Source: Desulfarculus baarsii DSM 2075
GTDB taxonomy: Bacteria; Desulfobacterota; Desulfarculia; Desulfarculales; Desulfarculaceae
Assembly: GCF_000143965.1 (NCBI RefSeq)
Contig: NC_014365.1
Span: forward strand, 3,499,501-3,563,500
DNA: 64,000 nt
Direction of reading: 5' to 3'
Numbering within the stretch: the first letter of the stretch is position 1; each line of letters begins with the position of its first letter. A program made the position numbers and the translations under genes. The notes beneath the pieces were generated by a model that saw only the letters and a list, made by a program, of their open reading frames with translations, made no database searches and had not been told where the DNA came from. This document shows positions 10,209 through 19,144 of this stretch, piece by piece.

Positions 10209-11915
10209 ATGCTGTCGTATCTGCGCATCGAAAACTTCGCCCTCATCGACCGCCTGGAGCTGGAGCTCAGCCCCGGCCTGACCGTGCTCAGCGGCGAGAC
10301 CGGCGCCGGCAAATCGATCATCCTGGCGGCCATGGGCCTGATCCTGGGCCAGCGGGCCGCCGGCGATCTGGTGCGCCAGGGGGCCGAGCAGGCGGTCATC
10401 GAGGCCCTGTTCACCGTCGACGAACATGGCCCGGCCGCGGCCGTTTTGGCCGAGGACGGCGGCGCGGCCCTGGAGCCCGGCGGCGAGCTGGTCATCCGCC
10501 GGGTGGTCAACCGCGAGGGCCGCAACCGCGTGCAGGTGGGCGGGACGCTGGCCACGCTGGCCTTGCTGGGCCGGCTGGGGCCCGAGTTGGTCAGCGTGGT
10601 GGGTCAGCACGAATCCACCTCCCTGTTGCGCGCCGATCAGCACCTGGCCCTTCTCGACGCCTTTGCCGGCCTGGACGACCAACGCGGCCAGGTCGGCCGG
10701 GCCGCGGCCCGGGTCCGCGACCTGGACGGCCGGATCAAGGCCCTGGGCCAAGAGCTGGAGCGCCGCGAGCACCGCCGCGACGATCTGCTGCGCGCCGTCG
10801 AGGAACTGGAGGCGGCCAACCTGCGCCCTGGCGAGGAGGACGAACTGCGCCAGGAACGCCATCTGCTGGCCGGGGCCGAGCAGATGGGCAATCTGGGCCG
10901 CCAGGCCTTTGACGGGCTCTACGCCGCCGAAGGCTCGCTGCTGGAGCGCGCGGGCAAGCTGCGCGGCCAGCTCAAGGACTTGACGGCCATCGACCAGCGG
11001 GCCGCCGGCCTGGCCGCCAAGGCCGAGGAGGCCTTTTTTCTGCTGGAAGACCTGGCCATGGAGCTGCGCGCCTACAATGGCAAGATCAACTTCGACCCCG
11101 AGCGCCTGGATTGGATCGAAGCCCGCCTGCACCAGCTCCAGCGTCTGGGCCGCAAGTACGGCGGCGACGCCCCCGCCGCCCTGGAAAGCGCCCGCCAAGA
11201 GCTGGCCAGCCTGGAGACCGGCCAGGACGCCCTGCGGGAGTTGGCCGCCCAACGCCAGGCCGCCCTGGAAAGCGCCCTGGCCCTGGCCGAGGCGCTCAGC
11301 GATCGGCGCCAGCAAGCCGCCAGCCGCCTGGCCCGGGCCGTCGAGGCCGAGCTGGCCCAACTGGGCATGACCGCCTGCCGTTTCGAGGCCCAGTTCATCC
11401 CGCCCGCCGGGGCCGCCGTGGCCACCGACAAGGGCCCCCTGGGCCCGGCCGGCCTGGAAGGCTGCGAGTTCCTCATCGCGCCCAACCCCGGCGAGGGCCT
11501 GCGCAAGCTGGCGCGCATCGCCAGCGGCGGCGAGCTTTCGCGGCTGTTGTTGGCCCTGCGGGGGGTGGTGGCGCAAAAGATGGGCCTGCCGACGATGGTC
11601 TTCGACGAGGTCGACGCCGGCGTGGGCGGGGCCACCGGCTCGGCCATCGGCCGCAAGCTGGCCCAACTCAGCCGGGGGGCCCAGGTGATCTGCATCACCC
11701 ATCTGCCCCAGATCGCCGCCTGGGCCGACAGTCACATCGCCGTGGTCAAGCAGATCGACGGCGGCCGCACGGCCACGGCGCTAGCGCCCCTGGACGAGCG
11801 CGGCCGCCTGGCCGAACTGGCCCGCATGCTGGCCGGCCCCGACGACCAGGGCACCGCCCGTCGCCACGCCGAGGAGCTTTTGGCCGCCGCCCGCCGGCAA
11901 AAGCAGGCTCAGTAG
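10209..11915 (+). CDS. recN: DNA repair protein RecN
   Basis: RecN is an SMC-like ATPase acting early in double-strand break repair. The 568-residue product has the N-terminal IENFALIDRLELEL and Walker A GETGAGKS (29-36). A long charged coiled-coil region occupies roughly 160-380, followed by the signature ASGGELSRLLLALR and Walker B PTMVFDEVDAGVGG, then ITHLPQIAA. Its last seven bases overlap the convergent selD gene. It is the third gene of the plus-strand DUF1786-thiF-recN operon. Confidence 0.96.
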   Translation: MLSYLRIENFALIDRLELELSPGLTVLSGETGAGKSIILAAMGLILGQRAAGDLVRQGAEQAVIEALFTVDEHGPAAAVLAEDGGAALEPGGELVIRRVVNREGRNRVQVGGTLATLALLGRLGPELVSVVGQHESTSLLRADQHLALLDAFAGLDDQRGQVGRAAARVRDLDGRIKALGQELERREHRRDDLLRAVEELEAANLRPGEEDELRQERHLLAGAEQMGNLGRQAFDGLYAAEGSLLERAGKLRGQLKDLTAIDQRAAGLAAKAEEAFFLLEDLAMELRAYNGKINFDPERLDWIEARLHQLQRLGRKYGGDAPAALESARQELASLETGQDALRELAAQRQAALESALALAEALSDRRQQAASRLARAVEAELAQLGMTACRFEAQFIPPAGAAVATDKGPLGPAGLEGCEFLIAPNPGEGLRKLARIASGGELSRLLLALRGVVAQKMGLPTMVFDEVDAGVGGATGSAIGRKLAQLSRGAQVICITHLPQIAAWADSHIAVVKQIDGGRTATALAPLDERGRLAELARMLAGPDDQGTARRHAEELLAAARRQKQAQ

Positions 11916-12952
11916 ACCACCGTGACCACGCCGGCCGGCTCGGCGGTGACCCGGCCGATAATCGCCGCGCCGTCGCCGCCGGCCAAAAGCATCGCCACCG
12001 CCCGGTCGAGCTGATCGGGCTCCAGGCCCATCAACAGCCCGCCCGAGGTCTGGGCGTCGGCCAGCAGATCGCGGACTATGGGGTCGACCGCGCCACGGCT
12101 GGCCAGCCAGCGGTCGCAATATTGCCGGTTGCGGTGGCTGCCCAGGGGCACCAGGCCCATGGTGGCCATCTCCCTGGCCTCGGCCAGCACGGGCACGTCG
12201 TTGGCGATGATCTCCAGGCCCACGCCCGAGGCCCGGGCCAGCTCCAGGCCGTGGCCCAGCAGGCCAAAGCCCGTTACATCCGTGCCGCCGCCGACGCCGC
12301 ATTCGTTCATCACCCGGCCGGCCAGGGCGTTGAGCCGGCGCATCTGGGCCACGGCCCGTTCCACGGCCTGGGGCGAGGCCAGGCCGGCCTTGAGGGCGGT
12401 GGCGATGACGCCGGTGCCCAGGGGCTTGGTCAGCACCAGGATCTGCCCCGGCCGCAGGCCGGCGTTGGTCACCACCCGATCGGGATGGACCACGCCCGTC
12501 ACCGAAAGGCCGTATTTGAGGTCTTCGTCCTCCACCGAGTGGCCGCCGGCCAGGGCCGCGCCGGCCTCGTGGACCTTGTCGGCCCCGCCGCGCAGGATCT
12601 CGCGCAGGGTCTCGAAGGGCAGGGTTTTCACCGGAAAACAGCAGATGTTCATGGCCGTCAGCGGCCGGCCGCCCATGGCGTAGACGTCGCTGAGGGCGTT
12701 GGCCGCGGCTATCTGGCCGAAAAGATAGGGATCGTTGACGATGGGCGTGAAAAAGTCCAGCGTCTGGATCAGGGCCAGATCGTCGCTGAGCTTGTAAACG
12801 CCGGCGTCGTCGGCCGTGCCCGCGCCGACCAGCAGGCGGGGGTCGGTCTCGGGGGGCAGGCCTTCGAGAATCTGCGCTAGATCACCCGGACCTATCTTTG
12901 CCGCTCAACCGGCGGCCCGGGCCTTTTCGGCCAGCCTTGGCTCCTCGGCCAT
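11909..12952 (-). CDS. selD: Selenide, water dikinase SelD, a selenoprotein (in-frame UGA = selenocysteine 16)
   Basis: SelD makes selenophosphate from selenide and ATP, the selenium donor for Sec-tRNA synthesis. Reading through a TGA at 12905-12907 gives a 347-codon product, the same length as E. coli SelD. The N-terminus is MAEEPRLAEKARAAG, then UGA, then AAKIGPGDLAQILEG. The UGA falls where SelD has its active Cys/Sec, three residues before the essential lysine (K19). Downstream are AGTADDAGVY, QTLDFFTPIV, NALSDVYAMGG and MNICCFP, all standard SelD segments. The ATG at 12952 has a GGGGAG ribosome site. A frame starting only after the UGA (12676) would lose the whole catalytic N-terminus. 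It is third in the lysR-HAD-selD operon. Confidence 0.95.
12873..12907 (-). promoter_or_regulatory. Candidate bacterial SECIS stem-loop at the selD UGA
   Basis: On the selD mRNA, the UGA starts a hairpin. UGAGC pairs with GCGCA (one A-G mismatch), an internal loop follows, then AGAU pairs with AUCU around an 11-base loop that contains GGUC. Bacterial SECIS elements recognised by SelB lie directly after the UGA and commonly expose a GGUC-type apical loop. The element lies wholly inside the coding region, as expected. Confidence 0.6.
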
Positions 12953-12976
12953 GATCGATCGCTCCCCTATCGGCCC

Positions 12977-13447
12977 CTAGCGCCGCAAGGTGGCCCGCAG
13001 GCGGTCGGGCCGGGCGAACAGGCCCAGGGCCTCCAACGGGCCGGTGGTGATGACGTCGGCGGCGCGCACGGCCTGGCCGCTGGCGCCCTCGGGGCCGACG
13101 ACGCAGACGCCCACCACCGCCGCCAGCAGCATTGGCGCGTCGTTGGCCCCGTTGCCGATGGCCGCCACGCTGTCGGCGCCCAGCCGCCGCACGAAGGCCA
13201 GCTTCTGCCCGGCCTCGTCGCCGGGGCCGATGACGTGCAGATTCACGCCCTGGCCAAAAATAGTGGCGGCCGTGCCAAAGGTGTCGGCCGTCAACAGGTG
13301 GCAGGTCAGGATTTCACTCAGCCCCAGCACGGCCTGGCGCACCGCGGAGGCGACCACGCCGTCGTGGGCCAGGGTGCCGTTGAGGTCGAGCACCAGGTGC
13401 TCCAGCGCCAGGGCGCGCCAACCGGGGATGTCCAAACGCAAGGCCAT
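12977..13447 (-). CDS. HAD-family protein, soluble P-type-ATPase-like (COG4087 type)
   Basis: The 156-residue protein carries HAD motif I as LDLNGTLAHDG (about 20-30), the LLTADTFGTA segment as motif II, and GNGANDAPML as motif IV. It resembles the phosphorylation domain of P-type ATPases without membrane segments. The motif-I second Asp is Asn, as in that soluble subgroup, so the reaction is unclear. It sits 4 bases after lysR and 24 bases before selD, which suggests a selenium-related or co-regulated role; that is inference from context. Confidence 0.75.
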   Translation of the reverse strand: MALRLDIPGWRALALEHLVLDLNGTLAHDGVVASAVRQAVLGLSEILTCHLLTADTFGTAATIFGQGVNLHVIGPGDEAGQKLAFVRRLGADSVAAIGNGANDAPMLLAAVVGVCVVGPEGASGQAVRAADVITTGPLEALGLFARPDRLRATLRR

Positions 13448-13451
13448 GGCG

Positions 13452-14351
13452 CTACTCGGCCACCGCCCGCTGCTCCTTGAGCAGGGCGATGAAGGCCTGG
13501 GCCGCCGGCGAGTGGGTGCGGCGCTTGCGCATGACCAGATGAAAACGCCGCCGCAGGTCCAGAACCTTGATTTCCACCAGGGCCAGACGGCCGGCGGCCA
13601 CGTCGTCGGCCAGGGCCCGGCGGCTGAGGACGCCCATGCCCACCTTGGCCCGCACGGCCTGGATCACCGCCGTGGTCGAGCCCATCTGGGCGGCCACGGT
13701 CAGGTCGTCGAAGCCGACGCCGGCCTTGCGTAGCGAGGCGGCCAGCGACATGCGCGTGCCGCTGCCGGCCTCGCGCAGGATCAGCGGCCAGCGCAGCAAG
13801 TCGCCGATGCCGGCCACCTTGCCGGCCAGGGGGTGATCGGGCCAGACGGCAAGGGCCAGTTCGTCGTTCCACAGAGCGGAAAACTGCAGGCGGTCGTCGT
13901 CCAGGGCCGCGCCGACCACGCCCAGCTCCAGTTCACCGGCCAACACCTTGCCGGCGATAAGTTCGGTGTCGGCGATGGTCAGGTTGATGCGCACGTCCGG
14001 GTGAGCCTGGCGAAAAAGGCCGATGTAGAGCGGCAGGATGTATTGGCCGGGGATGGTCGAGCCGCCCACCAGCAGATCGCCGCTGAGCCGGCCCAGATAG
14101 GCGTCCACCGCCCGGCGGGCCTCCTCGACCATGATCAGGATGCGTTTGGCGTAGTCGTAGAGCAGTTCGGCGGCCCTGGTGGGCATGATCTCGCGGCCCA
14201 GGCGGTCGAACAGGCTCACGCCCAGGTCTTCCTCCAGCGTCTTGATGTGGCCGCTGACCGTGGGCTGGCTCAGCAGCACCTCCTCGGCCGCCCGCGAAAA
14301 CGAACGCTGCTCGTAAACCTTGGCGAAAACCTGTAGCCGGCGCAGGTCCAT
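13452..14351 (-). CDS. LysR family regulator, selenium-metabolism-associated type
   Basis: The 299-residue protein has an N-terminal winged helix (MDLRRLQVFAKVYEQRSFSRA...SQPTVSGHIKTLEEDLG) and a LysR substrate-binding domain beginning LLVGGSTIPGQYILP. This N-terminal pattern and the STIPG segment match, from memory, the LysR subfamily annotated as associated with selenium metabolism in Deltaproteobacteria. Position at the head of a lysR-HAD-selD operon supports that assignment. Its effector is unknown. Two direct repeats of CACCTATCG in the leader (14356-14364 and 14379-14387) are candidate autoregulatory sites. Confidence 0.88.
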   Translation of the reverse strand: MDLRRLQVFAKVYEQRSFSRAAEEVLLSQPTVSGHIKTLEEDLGVSLFDRLGREIMPTRAAELLYDYAKRILIMVEEARRAVDAYLGRLSGDLLVGGSTIPGQYILPLYIGLFRQAHPDVRINLTIADTELIAGKVLAGELELGVVGAALDDDRLQFSALWNDELALAVWPDHPLAGKVAGIGDLLRWPLILREAGSGTRMSLAASLRKAGVGFDDLTVAAQMGSTTAVIQAVRAKVGMGVLSRRALADDVAAGRLALVEIKVLDLRRRFHLVMRKRRTHSPAAQAFIALLKEQRAVAE

Positions 14352-14355
14352 GGAT

Positions 14356-14424
14356 CACCTATCGATAATTGATGCGTGCACCTATCGGCCAAACCAAGAT
14401 ATCAGCCGGCGACCGCCCGGTCAA
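14356..14424 (-). promoter_or_regulatory. Promoter and direct repeats upstream of lysR-HAD-selD
   Basis: On the minus strand TTGACC (14419-14424), 17 bases, TATCTT (14396-14401) forms a sigma-70 promoter overlapping the stop of the creatininase gene. Between it and the lysR ATG lie two copies of CACCTATCG (plus-strand 14356-14364 and 14379-14387), 23 bases apart. The extended motif CCTATCGGCC (14381-14390) also occurs just before selD (12966-12975). Confidence 0.5.
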
Positions 14425-15143
14425 GCGCCTTCCTGGGCCGCCGCCAGCAGTTCGGCCACCAGCGCCGCCAGGGCCTTGGCCTCGGCCTCCAGAATCAGGC
14501 GGCCCTTTTCGGCCGAGGCTTTGGTGGGATCGCCCCAAACGCCGCCGGGCCAGTGGGCCCGTTTGTCGCGCACCAGGCGAAAGCGCGGGAAGCTGGGATA
14601 TTCCTCGGCGGCCGAACCCTGGACCAGCCCGGGCCACAGATGCATGGCCAGCGACGTTTCGACCTCGCCGGCGTGGCTGTCGCCGGGGCATTGCAGGATC
14701 GGCCGGGCCTCGGCCAGCAGGTCGAGCACGCAGACGGTGGCCACCTGTAGGCCGGTGCTGGTCAAGAGTCTTTCGCCGGCCTCGATGAGGGCGCTTTGGT
14801 GGGTGCCGCCGGCGTGTCCGGTGAGCAGGCACAGGCAGCGTATGCCTTGACTCCAAACCCCCTGTCCTATATCGTGTAGCACGGCTCTGAGGGCGTCGCC
14901 GGAGATGCCGATCGTGCCCGGATGATTGGCCGTGCTGCGGCAGATCCCATAAAAAAGCGGCGGCAAGACAAAGCAAGGCTCGATGGCCGCGGCGGCCTGG
15001 GCCAGGGCCAGGGCGTGCATGGCGTCCAGGCCCAGGGGCAGATGGGGGCCGTGCTGCTCCATCACGCCGATGGGCAAAATCGCCGCCTCGACTTGCCGGC
15101 GTTGCTGTACGAAACCCGGCATGGTCAGTTCATGCATCAACAT
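14421..15143 (-). CDS. Creatininase family amidohydrolase
   Basis: The 240-residue product matches creatininase-type metal amidohydrolases. It has PIGVMEQHGPHLPLGLD (about 24-40, with metal-ligand Glu/His/Asp), the TGHAGGTH turn and DSHAGEVETS. The family acts on cyclic amides or formamides such as creatinine or formamidopyrimidine intermediates; the substrate here cannot be told. A GGGAGG site lies 8 bases before the ATG at 15143. It ends inside the lysR promoter and is probably a separate unit upstream of the selenium operon on the same strand. Confidence 0.85.
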   Translation of the reverse strand: MLMHELTMPGFVQQRRQVEAAILPIGVMEQHGPHLPLGLDAMHALALAQAAAAIEPCFVLPPLFYGICRSTANHPGTIGISGDALRAVLHDIGQGVWSQGIRCLCLLTGHAGGTHQSALIEAGERLLTSTGLQVATVCVLDLLAEARPILQCPGDSHAGEVETSLAMHLWPGLVQGSAAEEYPSFPRFRLVRDKRAHWPGGVWGDPTKASAEKGRLILEAEAKALAALVAELLAAAQEGA

Positions 15144-15277
15144 GATCGTATCCTCCCGGCGGCGGCCGCGGCAACCCGTCGCCCCACGGCGCCAAGCCCG
15201 TCTTGGCCGATTTTTTTACAAAGCACGCCCGTTGGCCGGGCTCCGGCTGGCAGCTAGTTTACTATGGAACACTGGCC

Positions 15278-17773
15278 ATGTCTTTGCGTTTAGCCGACAG
15301 AATCAGCGCCATGCCCGTCGGCCTGAAGCTTGGCGCGACCATGATGGGCGTGTGCCTGGTCGTGTCGGTTTCGATGCTGCTTTTATTCCACGACGTGTCC
15401 ATGCGCCACATCGTGGCCAGCCTGGAGACCAGCCTGGGCAACGAGCTGTGGCACATCCAGCGCCAGGTCGACCATCTGCTTAAGCTGCACGGCGCGGGCG
15501 GGCCGGCCCAGACGCGCCAGGCCCTGGAACGCGGCATGGCCCATTTCGCCCCCGGCCGCACGCCCGGCGGCAGTTTCGCCTTCGTGGCCGACGAGCACGG
15601 CCGCGTCCTGGCCGCCCATCACTACCGCGCCGCCGTCCTGCCCGACCGCCGGGCCATCAAGGCGTTGCTGCTGCGGGGCCACGGTTTCACCAGCCTGAGC
15701 ACGCCCGAGGGCGACATCTGGCTGCGCTTCGACAAGGAGCGCAACTCGGGGCTGTTGTTGGTGGTGCAGGTCAGCGACGATCAGGCGCGGGCCCTGTTCC
15801 ACCGGGCCAAGCTGACGGTCTTCTGGCTGGCGCTCATCGGTTCGGCGGTGCTGGCGGCGGTGGCCATCGTGGCGCTGCGCCGCGGGGTGGCCCGGCCCCT
15901 GCGCCGGCTGACCGCCGAGGCCGAGCGGGTGGCCGCCGGCGACCTGACCCCGCCGGAAACCCTGCAACGCCGCGACGAACTGGGCCGACTGTCGGCGGCG
16001 CTACGCAAGCTGACCATCAGCGCCCAGGACATGATCCGCTCGGCCGAGGCCAACGAGGCTCGTTTCCGCCAACTTTTCTCCGACAGCCGCGACGCCGCCT
16101 TCATCGTCGGCCACGACGGCCGCCTCAGCGACGTCAACGCCGCGGCGGTCAAGGTCTTTGGTTACGACAACCGCCAAGAAATGCTCGACCTGCCCGACAC
16201 CGGCCCCATGTTCGCCGACGAAGGCCAACGCCAGGCCTATCTGGAGGCCATCTTCGCCCAGGGCTACGTGCAGGATCATCACACGACCATGCGCCGCAAG
16301 TCCGGCCAGGCCTTCGAGGCCCTGATCACGGCCACGGCCCGGGGCGGCGGCGAGGGCCGCTTCGGCCTGGTGCGCGACATCACCGAGATGGCCCAGGCCC
16401 AGGCCGAATTGCGCGCCAGCGAAGAGCGCTATCGCCGCCTGGTCGAAAACGCGCCGGGCATCGTCTACCGCTGGTGCATCGACACCAAACGTTTCGAATA
16501 CCTCAACAGCACCGTCGAACGCATCACCGGCTACAAGGCCGACGACATCATCGGCGACAACGACATCATGGTCCGGGCCATCCCCTCCGATCAGCGCCAG
16601 CGCGTGCTGCAAAACTGGCTGTCGCAGATCAGCGGCGAGCCGCCGGCCGTGCGCGAGCAGCAATTCGCCATCCGCGACTGCCAGGGTGGGTTGCACTGGT
16701 TTTTGGAGCGCTCGATACTGGTGCGCGACGACCAGGGCCAGCCGACCTACCTGGAGGGCATCGGCTTCGAGATCACCGAGCGCAAACGTTTGGAGGAGGC
16801 CCTGCGCGAAGGCCAGATGATGATCGAGGCCACCCTGGCCAGCCTGCCCGTGCCGGTCATGGTCATCGACAGCCGGCACAAGGTCGTGCACTGGAACCGG
16901 GCCATGGAGCGCATCTCGGGCCGCGCGGCCAGCGAGGTCATCGGCACCTCCGACCACTGGCGGCCCTTTTACCCCGACATCCATCCCACCCTGGCCGACC
17001 TGGTGCTCGACGGCGACTATGACGCCATGGAAAAGCACTACGGCGCCAAGGGCCTGCGCCGCTCCAGCCTGGTCGAGGGCAGCATCGAGTGCGAGGATCT
17101 CTTCTGGGGCGAATCGGGCCACGGCCGGCACCTCTATTTCATCGCCGCGCCCATCAAGGACGAACACGGCCGCGTCATCCGCGCGGTGGAAACGCTCATC
17201 GACATCACCGACCAGAAAAACCTGGAACAGGAACTGCGCCTGCTCTCGGTGACCGACGAGTTGACCGGGCTCTACAACAAGCGCTTTTTTCACGCCACCG
17301 TCGACCGCGAGATGGAGATCGCCCGCCGCTTTGGCCAACCCCTGGCCCTGCTCATGCTCGACCTTGACAGATTCAAGCAATACAACGACACTTTTGGTCA
17401 CCTGGAAGGCGACAAGGCCCTGGCTCAGTTCGCCGGCGTGGTGCGCGGCGTGGTGCGGGCCGCCGACCTGCCCTGTCGTTATGGCGGCGAGGAGTTCGCC
17501 GTGCTGTTGCCGCGCACCGAGCGCGCCGAGGCCATGGTCGTGGCCGAACGCATCCGCGCGGCGGTGGAGGCCATGGACCTGTGGCCGGTGGCCGCCGATG
17601 GCCAGCGCCAAAAGCGCCGCGTCACGGTGAGCATCGGCGTGGCCTGCCTCAAGGGCGACCTGAACCAGGACCGCCTGATCAACCTGGCCGACCAGGCCCT
17701 TTACGCCGCCAAGCAGGCCGGGCGCAACCGGGTGATCGGCGAGTGCCCCCTGGCCCAGGACGGCCGCGATTAA
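15278..17773 (+). CDS. Membrane sensor diguanylate cyclase (HAMP-PAS-PAS-PAS-GGDEF)
   Basis: The 831-residue protein would make cyclic di-GMP. A first transmembrane helix (about residues 18-38) is followed by an extracytoplasmic sensing region, then a second helix (FWLALIGSAVLAAVAIVAL) and HAMP (RPLRRLTAEAERVAAGDL). Three PAS modules follow, beginning near ANEARFRQLFSDSRDA, ASEERYRRLVENAPG and QMMIEATLASLPVPV. The C-terminal GGDEF domain has SVTDELTGLYNKRFF and the catalytic YGGEEF. An RAAD inhibitory (I-site) motif precedes GGEEF by five residues, so product inhibition is expected. ATG at 15278 is preferred; a TTG 75 bases upstream is an alternative. An HD-GYP gene follows. Confidence 0.92.
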   Translation: MSLRLADRISAMPVGLKLGATMMGVCLVVSVSMLLLFHDVSMRHIVASLETSLGNELWHIQRQVDHLLKLHGAGGPAQTRQALERGMAHFAPGRTPGGSFAFVADEHGRVLAAHHYRAAVLPDRRAIKALLLRGHGFTSLSTPEGDIWLRFDKERNSGLLLVVQVSDDQARALFHRAKLTVFWLALIGSAVLAAVAIVALRRGVARPLRRLTAEAERVAAGDLTPPETLQRRDELGRLSAALRKLTISAQDMIRSAEANEARFRQLFSDSRDAAFIVGHDGRLSDVNAAAVKVFGYDNRQEMLDLPDTGPMFADEGQRQAYLEAIFAQGYVQDHHTTMRRKSGQAFEALITATARGGGEGRFGLVRDITEMAQAQAELRASEERYRRLVENAPGIVYRWCIDTKRFEYLNSTVERITGYKADDIIGDNDIMVRAIPSDQRQRVLQNWLSQISGEPPAVREQQFAIRDCQGGLHWFLERSILVRDDQGQPTYLEGIGFEITERKRLEEALREGQMMIEATLASLPVPVMVIDSRHKVVHWNRAMERISGRAASEVIGTSDHWRPFYPDIHPTLADLVLDGDYDAMEKHYGAKGLRRSSLVEGSIECEDLFWGESGHGRHLYFIAAPIKDEHGRVIRAVETLIDITDQKNLEQELRLLSVTDELTGLYNKRFFHATVDREMEIARRFGQPLALLMLDLDRFKQYNDTFGHLEGDKALAQFAGVVRGVVRAADLPCRYGGEEFAVLLPRTERAEAMVVAERIRAAVEAMDLWPVAADGQRQKRRVTVSIGVACLKGDLNQDRLINLADQALYAAKQAGRNRVIGECPLAQDGRD

Positions 17774-17829
17774 CCAAGACCCTATCCTCGGGCCGCTTTC
17801 CCGCGCCCGAGCCTTGCCCCGGGGGGGTC

Positions 17830-19122
17830 ATGCCGCAAGCCGGCCGCATATCGCTCTATGGCATGGTCGCCTGCCTTTCCAGCGCCTTGGACCTGGTCAG
17901 CCCGGCGGTGGCCAATCATCAGAAGCGCACCGCCTTCATCGCCGCGCGCGTCGCCGAGGTCATGAAGCTCTCGGCCGCCCAGCGCCGGGCGATCATCCTG
18001 GCGGCCATGCTCCACGACTGCGGGGCCATGTCCCTGGGCAGCAAGCTCGAGGCCCTGGATTTCGACTTCGACCAGAAAAATCCCCACCTACACGCCGAGT
18101 TGGGCTACCTGTTCCTTAAAAAAATCGACGCCATGTTTCAAAGGAACCAGGCCCTGGGCATGGCCAACCTGGTGCGCCACCATCACGTGGCCTGGGCCGA
18201 TGGACGGGGCCGGCTGCACAACGACCGCATCGTGGCCATGGAAAGCCACCTGCTGCATCTGGCCGACCGGGTGGAGGTCTTGTGCAAGCGCGGCCGTCAA
18301 CCCCTGGAGCAGGCCGAGGGCGTGCGGCGGCGCATCGATCAGTCCGCCGGCGAAAGTTTCGACCCGCGCATGGTCCAGGCCTTCCAGGAGGCGGCCAGCC
18401 GCGAGGCCTTTTGGCTGGAGTTGGAATACCTTGACGAGATCGAGGCCTATCTGGCGGACCAGGTGGGCGCGGCCGGCGAGATGCCCCTGGACATGAACGG
18501 CCTGATGGGGCTTTCAAACATCATCGGCGAGATGGTCGACTATCGCAGTTCGTTTACGGCCACCCACTCGCTGGGCGTGGCCCGCGCGGCCGAGCTTTTG
18601 GCCGAGTTGGCCGGCTTTTCGCAAGAGCAACGGGCCATGATCATGGCCGCCGGCCACCTGCACGACATCGGCAAGCTGGCCGTGCCCTCGGAGATCCTGG
18701 ACAAGCCGGCGCTGCTCGACGCCGCCGAGATGCGCGTCGTCAAGACCCACCCCTACCAGACCCACCGCCTGCTCTCCGGCCTGAGCGGCCTGGGCGAGAT
18801 ACGGGCTTGGGCGGCCTATCACCACGAAACCCTCGACGGCGCGGGCTATCCCTTCCGGCTGGGCGCCGCCGCGATCCCGCTGGGCTCGCGGATCATCGCC
18901 GTGGCCGACATCTTCACCGCCCTCACCGAGGACCGACCCTATCGCCGGGGCCTGCCCCTGGCCGAGGTGCTGACGATCCTGGGGCAACTGGCCGCCACGG
19001 GCAAGCAGGACAAGCTGGTCATCGGCCTGGCCCAGCAGCACTCGCGCCGTCTGGACGAGGCCCGGCGTCAGGCCCAGGCCGAGGGCGCCGAGGGCTATCG
19101 ACGCTTCGTGGCGGCGGCCTGA
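17830..19122 (+). CDS. Tandem HD / HD-GYP domain protein, probable cyclic di-GMP phosphodiesterase
   Basis: The 430-residue cytoplasmic protein has two HD-type domains. The first contains LHDCGAMS and VRHHHVAW. The second has HSLGVARAAELLAEL, AGHLHDIGKLAVP, KTHPYQTHRLL, YHHETLDGAGYP and DIFTALTEDRPYR, which is the full HD-GYP signature. HD-GYP enzymes linearise cyclic di-GMP. It lies 56 bases after the GGDEF gene on the same strand, an antagonistic synthase-hydrolase pair. No receiver or PAS domain is seen. ATG at 17830 follows a run of G. Confidence 0.85.
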   Translation: MPQAGRISLYGMVACLSSALDLVSPAVANHQKRTAFIAARVAEVMKLSAAQRRAIILAAMLHDCGAMSLGSKLEALDFDFDQKNPHLHAELGYLFLKKIDAMFQRNQALGMANLVRHHHVAWADGRGRLHNDRIVAMESHLLHLADRVEVLCKRGRQPLEQAEGVRRRIDQSAGESFDPRMVQAFQEAASREAFWLELEYLDEIEAYLADQVGAAGEMPLDMNGLMGLSNIIGEMVDYRSSFTATHSLGVARAAELLAELAGFSQEQRAMIMAAGHLHDIGKLAVPSEILDKPALLDAAEMRVVKTHPYQTHRLLSGLSGLGEIRAWAAYHHETLDGAGYPFRLGAAAIPLGSRIIAVADIFTALTEDRPYRRGLPLAEVLTILGQLAATGKQDKLVIGLAQQHSRRLDEARRQAQAEGAEGYRRFVAAA

Positions 19123-19144
19123 GGCCGCCGCCCGGCCAAGCTGG

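Noticed and set aside
9138-11735. An 865-codon open frame on the minus strand opposite recN, thiF and DUF1786
   Set aside because: The plus-strand genes have clear family motifs and ribosome sites. The antisense frame is low-complexity Gly/Ala/Gln/Arg of the kind produced by GC-rich third codon positions.
11909-12676. Short SelD starting at ATG 12676
   Set aside because: It lacks the whole catalytic N-terminus, which is present in frame upstream across one UGA codon.
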